Positions 17,819 through 25,858 of a stretch of 64,000 nucleotides of DNA are shown in pieces; position 1 is the first letter of the stretch; the number at the start of each line of letters is the position of its first letter. The notes under the pieces were generated by a model. It had not been told where the DNA came from and did not search any database. It saw only the letters and a list, made by a program, of their open reading frames with translations. This DNA comes from Parasulfuritortus sp036391875. Its GTDB lineage: Bacteria; Pseudomonadota; Gammaproteobacteria; Burkholderiales; Thiobacillaceae. The position numbers and the translations under genes were made by a program. The stretch lies in assembly GCA_036391875.1 (NCBI GenBank), contig DASVZA010000007.1:124001-188000 (forward strand), in the 5' to 3' direction.

Positions 17819-19739
17819 TCCGCGCAGCCTGTGGCTGGTCGGGCCGATCGGCATGGCCCTGCTGCCGCACGCCTTGTACGTTCCGGTCTGGGTCAGCCTG
17901 CTGGTCCTGCCGACGCTGGCCTGGCGCCTGAGCCCGTTCTGGCGCAAGGACAGCCGGCCGCAGAAGACGGCCCGCATCCTGCTGGCCGGCGCCGGCCTGA
18001 TCGGCGTCCTGCTCCAGTTCCACACCCTGCTCGGCCCCCAGGCCGGCATCAGCCTGCTGGTGGTGATGACGGCGCTCAAGCTGCTCGAAGCGGAAGGCCG
18101 CCGGGACCACCTGGTGGTCACCCTGGCCGGTTATTTCCTGCTCATGGCGGTCCTGGTCCATCACCAGCAGATCGTCGCCGCGGCCTGGCTGCTGCTGACC
18201 GTCGCCGCACTCACCGCCTCGCTCGTCGTCAATCAGTCCGCGGCCGTCATGCCGGCCGCACGGGCGTTGCGCATGGGTGCCGTCCTCGCCCTGCAGGCCC
18301 TGCCGCTGGCCCTCTTGCTGTTCCTGCTGTTTCCCCGCCTGCCCTCGCCGCTGAGCGGCCTGGTCCAGATCGACACGGACCGTACCGGCCTGTCCGACAG
18401 CATGGCGCCCGGCAGCGTCAGCCGCCTGATCCGCTCCGCCGCGGTCGCCTTCCGGGTCGACTTCGACCGGCCCGACGTCGACGCCCACGGCTTCTATTGG
18501 CGCGGCCCGGTGCTGACCTATTTCGACGGCCGGACCTGGCGGCGCGGCGCCGAATCCAACCGCCTGCCCCAGGTCGCAGAAATCGGGCAGCCGCTCGGCT
18601 ACACGGTCACCCTGGAACCCAGCGGCCAGCCCTGGCTGCCGATCAGCGGCCTGGTGACCGTCGCGCCGGTGGCGAAGAGCCGGGTCACCGCCAACCTGGA
18701 ATGGCTGTACGCCGGGCCGGTGAACAGCCGGCTGCGCTACTCGGTCCAGGCCTGGCAGGACTACACGCTGCAACCGACCCTGTCCGCCCGCCGCCGGGCG
18801 CAGGCGCTGGCCCTGCCCGAAGGCTTCAACCCGGAAACCATCGCCCTCGGCCGGCGCTGGGCCGCCGAGGCCGGTTCGCCCCGCGCCGTCGTGCAGCGGG
18901 CGCTGAGCTATTTCCGCCAGGAGCCGTTCCATTACACCCTGAACCCGCCGCCGCTCGGCGAAAACGGCGTCGACGACTTCCTGTTCCGCACCCGGCGCGG
19001 CTTCTGCGAACACTACGCCAGCGCATTCACCGTGCTGATGCGGGCCGCCGGCATCCCGGCCCGGGTAGTCACCGGCTACCAGGGCGGCGAACTCAATCCG
19101 GTCGGCAACTATTGGATCGTCCGCCAGCGCGACGCCCACGCCTGGAGCGAGGTCTGGCTGACGGGCGCCGGCTGGGTCCGGGTCGATCCGACCGCCGCAG
19201 TCGCGCCGCAGCGGGTGGAACAAGGCATCGACGCCGCCCTGCCGATGGCCGAGCGGCCGGACTTGAACCTGCCCGCCGCCTGGCTGCGGCCGCTGCAGCA
19301 GACCTGGGACTACCTCAACAACGGCTGGAACCAATGGGTGCTGGGCTACGATTTCGAACGGCAGCGGCGCCTGCTGAACTCGCTCTCGCCCATGCTGGCC
19401 GATCTGAAAGGCATGCTCTGGGCCATGCTGGCCGGCGCCGGACTGATCCTGGCCGGGCTCGCCCTGACGCTGTTCCGGAGCCCCGCCGCAAAACCGAAGA
19501 CCGAGATCGAGCGCCTGTACGCCCGCTTCCTGTCGCGCCTGGCGGCGGTCGGCCTGTCCCGGCGACCAGAAGAAGGCCCCGCCGACTTCGCGACTCGCGC
19601 CGCCGCCCTCCGGCCTGACTTGGCCCGGCGGATCGACCTCATCACCGGTCTATACGTCGAGCTGCGTTACGGCGGCGCGGCCAAGGCCAAGATCGAGGAA
19701 CTGCGCCGCTGCCTGAGGGAATTCAAAACCCGCCGCTGA
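17805..19739 (+). CDS. tgpA: TgpA-like transglutaminase, integral membrane protein
   Basis: A 644-residue inner-membrane protein resembling Pseudomonas TgpA. About six hydrophobic helices occupy the first ~190 residues, a periplasmic transglutaminase-like domain follows, and one further helix (around 540-560) precedes a C-terminal DUF4129-like tail. The catalytic triad is C401 in RGFCEHYASAF, H445 in QRDAHAWSEVWL and D461 in WVRVDPTAA. Family members act on unknown envelope substrates. The gene overlaps the DUF58 gene by 14 bases and ends the MoxR operon; no terminator follows. Confidence 0.92.
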   Translation: MAKPDPRSLWLVGPIGMALLPHALYVPVWVSLLVLPTLAWRLSPFWRKDSRPQKTARILLAGAGLIGVLLQFHTLLGPQAGISLLVVMTALKLLEAEGRRDHLVVTLAGYFLLMAVLVHHQQIVAAAWLLLTVAALTASLVVNQSAAVMPAARALRMGAVLALQALPLALLLFLLFPRLPSPLSGLVQIDTDRTGLSDSMAPGSVSRLIRSAAVAFRVDFDRPDVDAHGFYWRGPVLTYFDGRTWRRGAESNRLPQVAEIGQPLGYTVTLEPSGQPWLPISGLVTVAPVAKSRVTANLEWLYAGPVNSRLRYSVQAWQDYTLQPTLSARRRAQALALPEGFNPETIALGRRWAAEAGSPRAVVQRALSYFRQEPFHYTLNPPPLGENGVDDFLFRTRRGFCEHYASAFTVLMRAAGIPARVVTGYQGGELNPVGNYWIVRQRDAHAWSEVWLTGAGWVRVDPTAAVAPQRVEQGIDAALPMAERPDLNLPAAWLRPLQQTWDYLNNGWNQWVLGYDFERQRRLLNSLSPMLADLKGMLWAMLAGAGLILAGLALTLFRSPAAKPKTEIERLYARFLSRLAAVGLSRRPEEGPADFATRAAALRPDLARRIDLITGLYVELRYGGAAKAKIEELRRCLREFKTRR

Positions 19740-19957
19740 CCGAGGTGCAGGGCAAACAGGCATCCCAACCGGGGCATAAGCTCGCGTCGCCCCTCGCCGA
19801 CAATACCCGATTGTTTTTATCTGGTTTACGGCTATAAGTGAATGTGTGAATCGATTCCCGGCCCGGCTGCAGCTCCAGGCCACCTTCCTCGTGATCGAAC
19901 GGCCTCACCGGGCAAATGGGATCGCTGATTGTTTCTCATGGAAACGAGAGACCTGAC

Positions 19958-20140
19958 ATGGACAAGAATGTTTTCAAGCGAGGCGAATTCATGGATTTCA
20001 TGGACGCGTTCCTGAAACGGCATCCCGAAGTTGTCGAAGACCAAAAGCGCGGCTGGGATATCTATTGGAATCCCAGGAAGGTCGATGAGGAAGAATTGAA
20101 CGCCTTCCGGCATGAAGAAGAAGAGCACGCCGAGACATAA
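19958..20140 (+). CDS. Small DUF3460-like protein
   Basis: A 60-residue acidic protein, MDKNVFKRGEFMDFMDAFLK onward. The core LKRHPEVVEDQKRGWDIYWN resembles DUF3460, a short family largely restricted to Betaproteobacteria. Function is unknown. The ATG at 19958 is preferred over an earlier in-frame ATG at 19916 because the family match begins there. It stands upstream of the bfd-bfr group with a separate ribosome site. Confidence 0.65.
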   Translation: MDKNVFKRGEFMDFMDAFLKRHPEVVEDQKRGWDIYWNPRKVDEEELNAFRHEEEEHAET

Positions 20141-20235
20141 ACTTCGATCCCCATGGCAAGCGCCGACCATAACGCCCGCAGGCATTGCAGTCGAATGGTT
20201 TCGGCCCCTTGCGATACCGCCCACGGAGGTTCTGC

Positions 20236-20604
20236 ATGACGCATCTAGTCAAACTGATCAGACGCTGGGAAGAATCGGCGAGCGGCCGGCTCACCCTGCG
20301 CGAATACCGGATACCCCTGCCATTGAAGGACGCCGCCCGGATAGCGGCCTTGGTCGAAATGTACCCGCTCCGGAGCGAAAGCGAACTGATCTCGGAGTTG
20401 CTGACGGCGGCCTTGGACGAACTGGAAATCGCCATGCCCTACCTGCCCGGCGGCCAGGCGGTTGCCGAAGACGAAGAAGGCAATCCCGTTTATGAAGACA
20501 TCGGGCCGACGCCGCGTTTTCTTGAACTGAGCCGGAAATATGCCATCGCGCTGGAAGCCGGCATCGAACCGGAGCAGGCGATCGATGTGCGCCGCCTTGA
20601 GTAA
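20236..20604 (+). CDS. Conserved hypothetical, annotated in relatives as pilin assembly / type 1 pili tip component
   Basis: A 122-residue soluble protein with GGAGGT five bases before the ATG. Residues 1-60 (LVKLIRRWEESASGRLTLRE, then LPLKDAARIAALVEMYP) resemble a small proteobacterial family usually labelled pilin assembly protein; the segment RSESELISELLTAALDELE suggests a ribbon-helix-helix-like element. The pilus label is a database habit and I see no pilus gene nearby. It precedes bfd by 24 bases and may be cotranscribed with it. Confidence 0.55.
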   Translation: MTHLVKLIRRWEESASGRLTLREYRIPLPLKDAARIAALVEMYPLRSESELISELLTAALDELEIAMPYLPGGQAVAEDEEGNPVYEDIGPTPRFLELSRKYAIALEAGIEPEQAIDVRRLE

Positions 20605-20628
20605 GGGAGGCGGCCGGGAGGAAACGGG

Positions 20629-20823
20629 ATGTACATCTGCATCTGCCGTGCCGTAACCGAGCAGGAAATCCGCGATGCCATCGAGCTCGGCGCCAACACC
20701 TTGACCGCGTTGCGCAACCAGTTGGGCGTCTCGACCCAGTGCGGCAAATGCGATCCCGAGGTCCGCCGAATCCTCAAGGATTGCAAAGCCAGCCACCATG
20801 ACAAGAACAGGAGAAAAGCATGA
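20629..20823 (+). CDS. bfd: Bacterioferritin-associated ferredoxin
   Basis: A 64-residue [2Fe-2S] protein that reduces bacterioferritin to release stored iron. Cluster ligands are C4 and C6 (CIC) and C38 and C41 (QCGKC). The length is normal. Its stop codon overlaps the bfr start as ATGA, so reductase and store are translationally coupled. No Fur-box-like sequence was recognised upstream. Confidence 0.93.
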   Translation: MYICICRAVTEQEIRDAIELGANTLTALRNQLGVSTQCGKCDPEVRRILKDCKASHHDKNRRKA

Positions 20824-21308
20824 AAGGCGACAAGAAGGTCATCCAGTTGCTCAACAAGGCGTTGGCCGTCGAGCTGACCGCCATCAACCAGTACTTCCTG
20901 CATGCCCGCATGTACAAGAACTGGGGGCTGATCGCCCTGGGCAAACACGAGTATGAGGAATCGATCGAGGAAATGCGCCATGCCGACCGGCTGATCGAAC
21001 GCATCCTGTTCCTTGAAGGATTGCCCAACCTGCAAACCCTCAACAAGCTCATGATCGGCGAAAACGCGCCGGAATGCCTGGCCTGCGATCTCAAGCTTGA
21101 ACAAGGCGGTCATGCCCTCTATGTCGATGCCATCAACCATGCCGAATCGGTCCGGGATTACGTCACCCGGGACCTTCTCGCCGGAATCCAGAAAGACACC
21201 GAGGAGCATATCGACTACCTGGAAACCCAACTCGGGCTGATCGAACAGATGGGCACTCAAAACTATCTGCAAAGCGCGATGGGCGAAATCGAACCCAGCG
21301 CCGATTAA
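20820..21308 (+). CDS. bfr: Bacterioferritin with haem ligand but altered ferroxidase residue
   Basis: Iron-storage subunit of 162 residues that aligns with E. coli Bfr without gaps to residue 130. The haem ligand M52 is present (EEMRHADR). Ferroxidase ligands E18, E51, H54, E94 and H130 are present, but position 127, glutamate in E. coli (DEEGH), is threonine here (DTEEH). The diiron site is therefore one carboxylate short unless E128 substitutes. Some bacteria build mixed shells from a haem-binding subunit with an incomplete centre and a second, catalytic subunit; this protein could be the former, but no second bfr is in the window. Coupled to bfd upstream. Confidence 0.94.
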   Translation: MKGDKKVIQLLNKALAVELTAINQYFLHARMYKNWGLIALGKHEYEESIEEMRHADRLIERILFLEGLPNLQTLNKLMIGENAPECLACDLKLEQGGHALYVDAINHAESVRDYVTRDLLAGIQKDTEEHIDYLETQLGLIEQMGTQNYLQSAMGEIEPSAD

Positions 21309-21349
21309 CTCCCTGTCCGGCACCAAACATCCGGGCGATAGGAGACGCC

Positions 21350-21694
21350 ATGACGATGCCATCCGACGAAATAGACGCCCTTGGGCTCGAGCTTCACACC
21401 AATGCGCTGAGGTCGCTGGGCGACATCCGCGATTTCCTGCCCCAGCCGTCGGTCGAGGACGTAGCGAATCTGGCCCGCTACGTGGACCTCCACGACCAGC
21501 ACCCGCTGGGTAAACAGCCTCTGTACCAGGAATGCCGCTCGGCCCTGGAAGCCATCATCGCTTGGGCCGTGGTGATGAAGAACGAGGACATCCTGTCGCT
21601 GCGCCACGCATCCCGTTTCGTCGGCGAGGTATACGCGATATACGGTCACAACCTCGAAAAGACGGGGTCGATCATCGGCCTGACCAAGCCTTGA
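21350..21694 (+). CDS. Hypothetical protein
   Basis: A 114-residue soluble protein, not recognised. GGAG lies six bases before the ATG at 21350. It has no signal peptide or membrane segment, looks all-helical (LRSLGDIRDFL, EDVANLARYVDLHD, LEAIIAWAVVMKNED), and has one cysteine. Position 42 bases after bfr suggests it may share the transcript. Confidence 0.6.
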   Translation: MTMPSDEIDALGLELHTNALRSLGDIRDFLPQPSVEDVANLARYVDLHDQHPLGKQPLYQECRSALEAIIAWAVVMKNEDILSLRHASRFVGEVYAIYGHNLEKTGSIIGLTKP

Positions 21695-21876
21695 CGCCTT
21701 GCGGGCCGGCTGCCACGCACGCAGCATGGCCCTCGGATCGACCAGGAAGCGCCGGGGCGTTTTCCATTCGCTTGCCTATACTGGCAATGAAAGGGATCCA
21801 CGATAACAAGACCAGACACCCGCACTGGATCATTTCGAAAGCCTTGTTCAATCACACTATCGAAGGAGTGACCAGC

Positions 21877-22353
21877 ATGTTGAAACGTACACTCATTGCC
21901 TCTTTGGTCGCATCACTGTTCGCTACGATACCGATCCAGGTCCAGGCGGCAGATCAGTTGCAGACGCGAGATCAATTGCAGGACAGAGACCGGCTCCAGG
22001 ATAAAGACAAGCTGCAGGACAAAGACAAACTGCAGGACCGCGACCGATTGCGCGACAAGGATAAGCTACAGGATCGGGACAGATTGCGTGACCGCGACCG
22101 ACTGCATCAGCAGGATCTGCAGAAGAAGGAACGCGTCCGCACCAAGACCCAGACCAAAACCACCACCCACACCCAAAGCCAAACCGGTAAAGCCTCGTCC
22201 GGCACTGGCGCCGGATCATCAGGCAACGGCAATGGAGACGGAGGCGGCGGTGCTGGCGGTGGCGGTGGCGGCGGTGGTGGCGGTGGCGGCGGTGGCGGCG
22301 GTGGCGGCGGTGGTGGCGGTGGCGGTGGCGGTGGAGGCGGCGGCGGCAACTAA
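21877..22353 (+). CDS. Secreted protein with eight charged hexapeptide repeats and a poly-glycine tail
   Basis: A 158-residue protein of unknown function. Residues 1-24 form a signal peptide ending VQA. Residues 29-76 are eight tandem hexapeptides with consensus QD[RK]D[RK]L, alternating acidic and basic. A Thr/Gln/Lys-rich linker follows, then Ser/Gly, then a nearly pure glycine tail to the C-terminus. AAGGAG stands eight bases upstream of the ATG and a strong terminator follows, so it is a single-gene unit. The 18-base DNA unit is visible as a minisatellite. Disorder and binding to polymer or polyelectrolyte can be imagined, but nothing here proves a role. Confidence 0.75.
   Translation: MLKRTLIASLVASLFATIPIQVQAADQLQTRDQLQDRDRLQDKDKLQDKDKLQDRDRLRDKDKLQDRDRLRDRDRLHQQDLQKKERVRTKTQTKTTTHTQSQTGKASSGTGAGSSGNGNGDGGGGAGGGGGGGGGGGGGGGGGGGGGGGGGGGGGGGN
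21961..22104 (+). repeat. Eight 18-base tandem repeats inside the secreted protein gene
   Basis: Each unit encodes six residues of the form QD[RK]D[RK]L; units differ at several third positions and by Arg/Lys exchange, so the array is old enough to have diverged but still in frame. Confidence 0.88.
22240..22347 (+). repeat. Glycine-codon tract (GGN)n
   Basis: A run of about 36 GGN codons interrupted by one GCT alanine. GGT and GGC alternate irregularly, with GGA rarer. Such tracts can change length by replication slippage without shifting the frame. Confidence 0.85.
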
Positions 22354-22370
22354 GCCCATTACGAACCCCA

Positions 22371-22398
22371 GGCCTGCTGACATCAGCAGGCCTTTTTT
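22371..22398 (+). terminator. Intrinsic terminator after the poly-glycine protein gene
   Basis: Perfect ten-base stem GGCCTGCTGA/TCAGCAGGCC with a two-base CA spacer, followed by six T. Eighteen bases beyond the stop codon. Confidence 0.93.
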
Positions 22399-22531
22399 GC
22401 GCATCCCCAGCCCTGTATAGATACCACCAGGGTCGTCGATATCCCGGGAACGCCAGCCAAGCCCGTTCTAGCTGATTCCGGATGACCCGAAACCAATGCC
22501 GACACAGCAAGACGGGTGGGCGAAAGCCAAT

Positions 22532-22557
22532 AAAAAAACCCGCACTTAGGCGGGTTT
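22532..22557 (-). terminator. Intrinsic terminator of ssrA
   Basis: On the minus strand, AAACCCGC-CTAAGT-GCGGGTTT followed by a run of seven T, beginning about 17 bases after the tmRNA 3' end. Confidence 0.9.
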
Positions 22558-22573
22558 AGTGGACTGCGTTGGA

Positions 22574-22933
22574 TGGTGGAGCCGGCGGGAATCGAACCCG
22601 CGTCCGCAAGTCCTCCACAGCAAGATCTACATACTTAGTCCGGTCGTTTGGTTTTAACCTGAACCACGCCGGCCGAACAGGCTGGGTTCAAGCGAGCTAC
22701 CTAAGTTTAACGTTGATCCAAGTAGCCCGGATCAACGCGATCCCGTGTAAATGACTCTTCCGCTGGTTGCCCAGCCCGGCCCACGGGCCTGCCGGTGAAG
22801 AGTCTAGCCATTAAGCGGCCAGAGCGTAAGTTTCGTCGTTGGCGACTATTTTTTTCCAGTAGATTTACGAGGGAACTGGTCCTCGGTATGCACCTGTCTG
22901 CTTTGCTACCCACGTCGAAGCCAGGTCGGCCCC
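22574..22933 (-). ncRNA. ssrA: Transfer-messenger RNA (tmRNA)
   Basis: One-piece tmRNA of 360 bases that rescues stalled ribosomes. The 5' end GGGGCCG pairs with the 3' end, which closes with discriminator A and an encoded CCA; the T arm GGTTCGAxxCC-like segment lies just before it. The tag reading frame is at 22811-22843 on the minus strand and reads ANDETYALAA then TAA, with resume codon GCC. The AAAAAAATAGTC stretch ahead of the tag and flanking pseudoknot-forming sequence fit the family. Protein-like frames across this interval are spurious. Confidence 0.96.
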
Positions 22934-22986
22934 AAAGTACTGCAAGCTAAGAGCGAACTATTCAGAAAAAGTTCACACGGCCGAGA

Positions 22987-23646
22987 CTACGGCCGGCCAC
23001 CTAGATAGTCAAGCAGTTCCAACGGCTGCCGGATGAAACCGCAGCCGCCCCAGGCCGCAGGCGTATCGGTCTCGGCAAGATAGCCGTAGAGCGCGACCAC
23101 GGCCGGCATGCTGACCGCCCGGGCCGCCTGCATGTCGCGTTCGGCGTCACCCAGATAAAGCCCCTCTTCCGGTGCGATGCCCGCGAGCCGGCAGGCATGG
23201 CGCATGGGCGCCGGATCGGGCTTGGCCCGGCGGCAGGTGTCGCCGCTGACGACGCAGGCGGCACGCGCCGACAGGCCGAGATAAGCGAGCAAAGGGTCGG
23301 TAAAGCGGGCCGGCTTGTTGGTGACCACGCCCCAGGTGATGCCTCGATCTTCCAGCGCGGCCAGCAGTTCCGGCATGCCGGGGAACAGGCCGGAACGGTC
23401 GCACAGGTGGTACTCGTACAGCCCCAGGAACTCTTGCCGCAAAGCGGGGAACTCGGGATCGGACTGGTTCACGCCGAAGCCCAGGCGCAACAGGCCCTGA
23501 GTGCCATGCGATGCCTGGGCCCGCATGAGTTCGGCCGGCAAGGGCGGCCGATCGCGCCGGATGCGCATCGCATTCAGCACGAAGCCGAGATCGGGGGCGG
23601 TGTCGACCAGGGTGCCGTCCAGGTCGAACAGGACGCAGCGAACCAT
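22987..23646 (-). CDS. gph: HAD-family phosphatase, phosphoglycolate phosphatase-like (Gph/MupP)
   Basis: HAD hydrolase of 219 residues: motif I DLDGTLVDT, motif II VVTNKPARF, motif III lysine in RRAKPDPAPM and motif IV GDAERDMQAAR. Routinely annotated as phosphoglycolate phosphatase. The segments LFPGMPELLAALEDRGITWG and the placement directly after ubiG match Pseudomonas MupP, the N-acetylmuramic acid 6-phosphate phosphatase of peptidoglycan recycling, at least as well. The ATG at 23646 gives the family N-terminus; an in-frame ATG at 23682 would overlap ubiG by 16 bases. Which substrate it uses needs amgK/murU elsewhere in the genome. Confidence 0.85.
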   Translation of the reverse strand: MVRCVLFDLDGTLVDTAPDLGFVLNAMRIRRDRPPLPAELMRAQASHGTQGLLRLGFGVNQSDPEFPALRQEFLGLYEYHLCDRSGLFPGMPELLAALEDRGITWGVVTNKPARFTDPLLAYLGLSARAACVVSGDTCRRAKPDPAPMRHACRLAGIAPEEGLYLGDAERDMQAARAVSMPAVVALYGYLAETDTPAAWGGCGFIRQPLELLDYLGGRP

Positions 23647-23666
23647 GCAGGGACCTGCCGCGGCGC

Positions 23667-24362
23667 TCAGGGCTTGCGGCAAGCGATGAGGTAGTTGACG
23701 TCGGTATCGGCGCCCAGGCTGTAGTTGCGCCGGAACGGGTCGTAGCTCATGCCGGTCACCTCGACCGTGTCCAGGCCGGCATGGCGGATGAAGCGCGCGA
23801 GTTCGGCCGGCTTGATGAACTTGGCCCAGTCGTGGGTGCCTTTAGGCAGCAGGTTGAGGACGTATTCGGCGCCAATGATGGCGAACAGATAGCTCTTCGG
23901 ATTGCGGTTGAGGGTGGAGAAGAACAGCCAGCCTCCCGGCTTGCACATCTGGGCGCAGGCGGCGACCACGCTGGCCGGGTCCGGCACGTGTTCGAGCATT
24001 TCCATGCAGGTCACCACGTCGTAGCCTTCGGCACGTTCGGCGGCGAGTCGTTCGGCGGAAACGGACAGGTATTCCACCTGGCGGCCGGATTCGAGCAGGT
24101 GCAGCTTGGCCACCTTGAGCGCCTTGTCGGACAGATCGATGCCGGTCACCTCGGCGCCCTGTCCGGCCATGCTCTCGGCCAGGATGCCGCCGCCGCAGCC
24201 GACGTCGACCACCCGCTTGCCGGACAGGCCGGCCAGTTTCTCGATCCAGCCCAGGCGCAGGGGATTGATCTCGTGCAGCGGCTTGAATTCGGATTCGGGA
24301 TCCCACCAGCGGTGTGCCAGGGCGCTGAATTTATCCAGTTCGGCTTGATCTGCGTTGGTCAT
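23667..24362 (-). CDS. ubiG: Ubiquinone biosynthesis O-methyltransferase
   Basis: S-adenosylmethionine-dependent O-methyltransferase for both O-methylation steps of ubiquinone synthesis; 231 residues, normal length. N-terminal FSALAHRWWDPESEFKPLHE and INPLRLGWI are diagnostic; the SAM motif is VVDVGCGGGILAESMA, followed by VTGIDLSDKAL, and the membrane-associated loop FFSTLNRNPKSYLFAIIGAEY is also typical. It lies 4 bases downstream of a small hypothetical gene and 20 bases before the Gph/MupP-like start, likely one operon. Confidence 0.95.
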   Translation of the reverse strand: MTNADQAELDKFSALAHRWWDPESEFKPLHEINPLRLGWIEKLAGLSGKRVVDVGCGGGILAESMAGQGAEVTGIDLSDKALKVAKLHLLESGRQVEYLSVSAERLAAERAEGYDVVTCMEMLEHVPDPASVVAACAQMCKPGGWLFFSTLNRNPKSYLFAIIGAEYVLNLLPKGTHDWAKFIKPAELARFIRHAGLDTVEVTGMSYDPFRRNYSLGADTDVNYLIACRKP

Positions 24363-24366
24363 GGTG

Positions 24367-24735
24367 TCAGACGGACTCTTCGTTTCCTGCGGCGTTCAGG
24401 TGTGCATCATAGTGGCGCTTGAACAGGAGTTCCAGTTCGTCGATGACCCCAGGAGCCGGGTCCTTGTGCACCACGTGGCGGGTCACCAGTGCGGAAGTCT
24501 CATGCAGCAGTTTGTCCCGTTCGAGCATCGGGTAGGTCTGCATCAGGCGCCTGACGGCCTTGATGACCGACTCCTGGGCGGGACGGGGGATATCGAGCGG
24601 CACCTGCGGCACCGGTTCGGCAGGCGCACCGTCATCGCGCGAGGCCAGGAATTCGGCGTAGTCGAGCAGGCTCTTGCGGCCGCCCTCGGACAGGGTCCGG
24701 TACAACTGCAGCAGTTCCTTCTCGTTGGCCTGCAT
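24367..24735 (-). CDS. Conserved hypothetical protein
   Basis: A 122-residue soluble, mainly helical protein of unknown function. N-terminal half NEKELLQLYRTLSEGGRKSL reads like a small conserved betaproteobacterial protein; a Pro-rich joint (PAEPVPQVPLDIPRP) leads into a second helical part with KAVRRLMQTYPMLERDKLL. The ATG at 24735 overlaps the last base of the LysR gene stop (TGATG), so it is translationally coupled to the regulator, and ubiG follows 4 bases later. Confidence 0.7.
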   Translation of the reverse strand: MQANEKELLQLYRTLSEGGRKSLLDYAEFLASRDDGAPAEPVPQVPLDIPRPAQESVIKAVRRLMQTYPMLERDKLLHETSALVTRHVVHKDPAPGVIDELELLFKRHYDAHLNAAGNEESV

Positions 24736-25652
24736 CACAGGATGAGCAAGTTCTGGTCCCGGATCAGCGGACTGACCTCGATGAAATCGAGAAAGGCCTG
24801 CAGCAGCTTGCTGCGGAATTTTTCCTGGGGATAGACCAGGGACAGCTGACGGCGCAGGGGCGGCACCATGGGCACCGCGATCAGTTCGCCCAGCCGCACT
24901 TCCTTGGCCACGGTGGTGGCCGACACGACCGCCGCGCCGAGGCCGGCCGAGACGGCACCCTTGATGGCCTCACGGCTGCCCAGCTCCATGACCAGGTTGA
25001 GCTCATCCAGATTGACGCCGTTCTGGCGGAAATAGTCGTCGATGCACTCCCGCGTCCCCGAGCCGGATTCGCGGCTGATGTACGGATGGGAAGCCAATTG
25101 CGCGGGGCTGACCAGGGAGTTCTGGGCCAGGTCGTGGTTCGGCGCGCAGATCATCACCAGTTCGTCCTCGCAGCAGACCTTGGTGACCAGATTCGGATTG
25201 TGCGAAGGCGATTCGATCAGGCCCAGATCCAGGGTGTGGTCGGCCACCTTGTGCTCGATGGTCTCGGAGTTGGCCACGGTCAGACGAGCCTGGGTTTCCG
25301 GGTGCAGGCGTTTGAATTCGCCCAGCAGCTTGGGCAGCATGTATTCGGCGATGGTGGTCGAGGCGCCGATCAGGAGCGGACCGCTCACCTGGCCCGTCAA
25401 CTCGGAGATGCGCGCCTCCATTTCCTGGGTCAGATTGAGGATGCGTTCGGCATAGTCGAGGGCCAGTTCACCGGCCGGAGTCAGGGATATCTTGCCGTGG
25501 GAACGTTCGAACAGGCGGGTATTGAAATGCTCTTCCAGCTGCTTGACCTGAAAGGTCACGGCGGGCTGGGTCATAAACAAAAGTTCCGCCGCCTTGGTAA
25601 AGGAAAGCTGTTTGGCTACGGTAAAAAACACCTGCAATCGGCGATCAGCCAT
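24735..25652 (-). CDS. LysR-family transcriptional regulator (CysL/CbbR-like)
   Basis: A 305-residue LysR-type regulator. The winged HTH is at 1-60 (FFTVAKQLSFTKAAELLFMT and QPAVTFQVKQLEEHF), then a linker helix and the effector domain from about residue 90 (GPLLIGASTTIAEYMLPKLL). The effector part, with ASTTIAEYMLP and SRESGSGTRE, resembles CysL/CbbR-type regulators of sulfur or carbon metabolism, but no cys or cbb genes are nearby. It is divergent from lplT, with a candidate operator just upstream. The small gene and ubiG downstream may be cotranscribed. Confidence 0.9.
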   Translation of the reverse strand: MADRRLQVFFTVAKQLSFTKAAELLFMTQPAVTFQVKQLEEHFNTRLFERSHGKISLTPAGELALDYAERILNLTQEMEARISELTGQVSGPLLIGASTTIAEYMLPKLLGEFKRLHPETQARLTVANSETIEHKVADHTLDLGLIESPSHNPNLVTKVCCEDELVMICAPNHDLAQNSLVSPAQLASHPYISRESGSGTRECIDDYFRQNGVNLDELNLVMELGSREAIKGAVSAGLGAAVVSATTVAKEVRLGELIAVPMVPPLRRQLSLVYPQEKFRSKLLQAFLDFIEVSPLIRDQNLLIL

Positions 25653-25673
25653 AACTCAAAAACACCAAACTAA

Positions 25674-25690
25674 TCAATAAATTTTATTGA
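25674..25690. promoter_or_regulatory. Inverted repeat TCAATAA-ATT-TTATTGA upstream of the LysR gene
   Basis: A perfect seven-base inverted repeat with a three-base centre, 22 bases before the LysR start codon in an AT-rich gap shared with divergent lplT. LysR regulators usually bind such AT-rich dyads and repress themselves. Assignment to this regulator is inference. Confidence 0.4.
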
Positions 25691-25858
25691 ACCATAATTT
25701 ACTTATTTAGGCCAGACTTTTAAACCCCTGCCTCGGCCCGAAGCGGCTTGCCGCAATGGATTCGGGATGGCATGGATGCACGAGGGCATGTTATAAACCT
25801 GGCACAGATGGAACACATTCCCTGGCCCCTTTTTATCTAAAAACAACATCGGAATTCA

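Noticed and set aside
21961..22104. 18-base tandem repeats as a possible CRISPR-like array
   Set aside because: There are no spacers, the unit is in frame and encodes QD[RK]D[RK]L; no cas genes are near.
22107..22349. Poly-proline protein on minus, opposite the glycine tract
   Set aside because: It is only the complement of GGN codons, with no ribosome site; the plus-strand gene has a signal peptide and a terminator.
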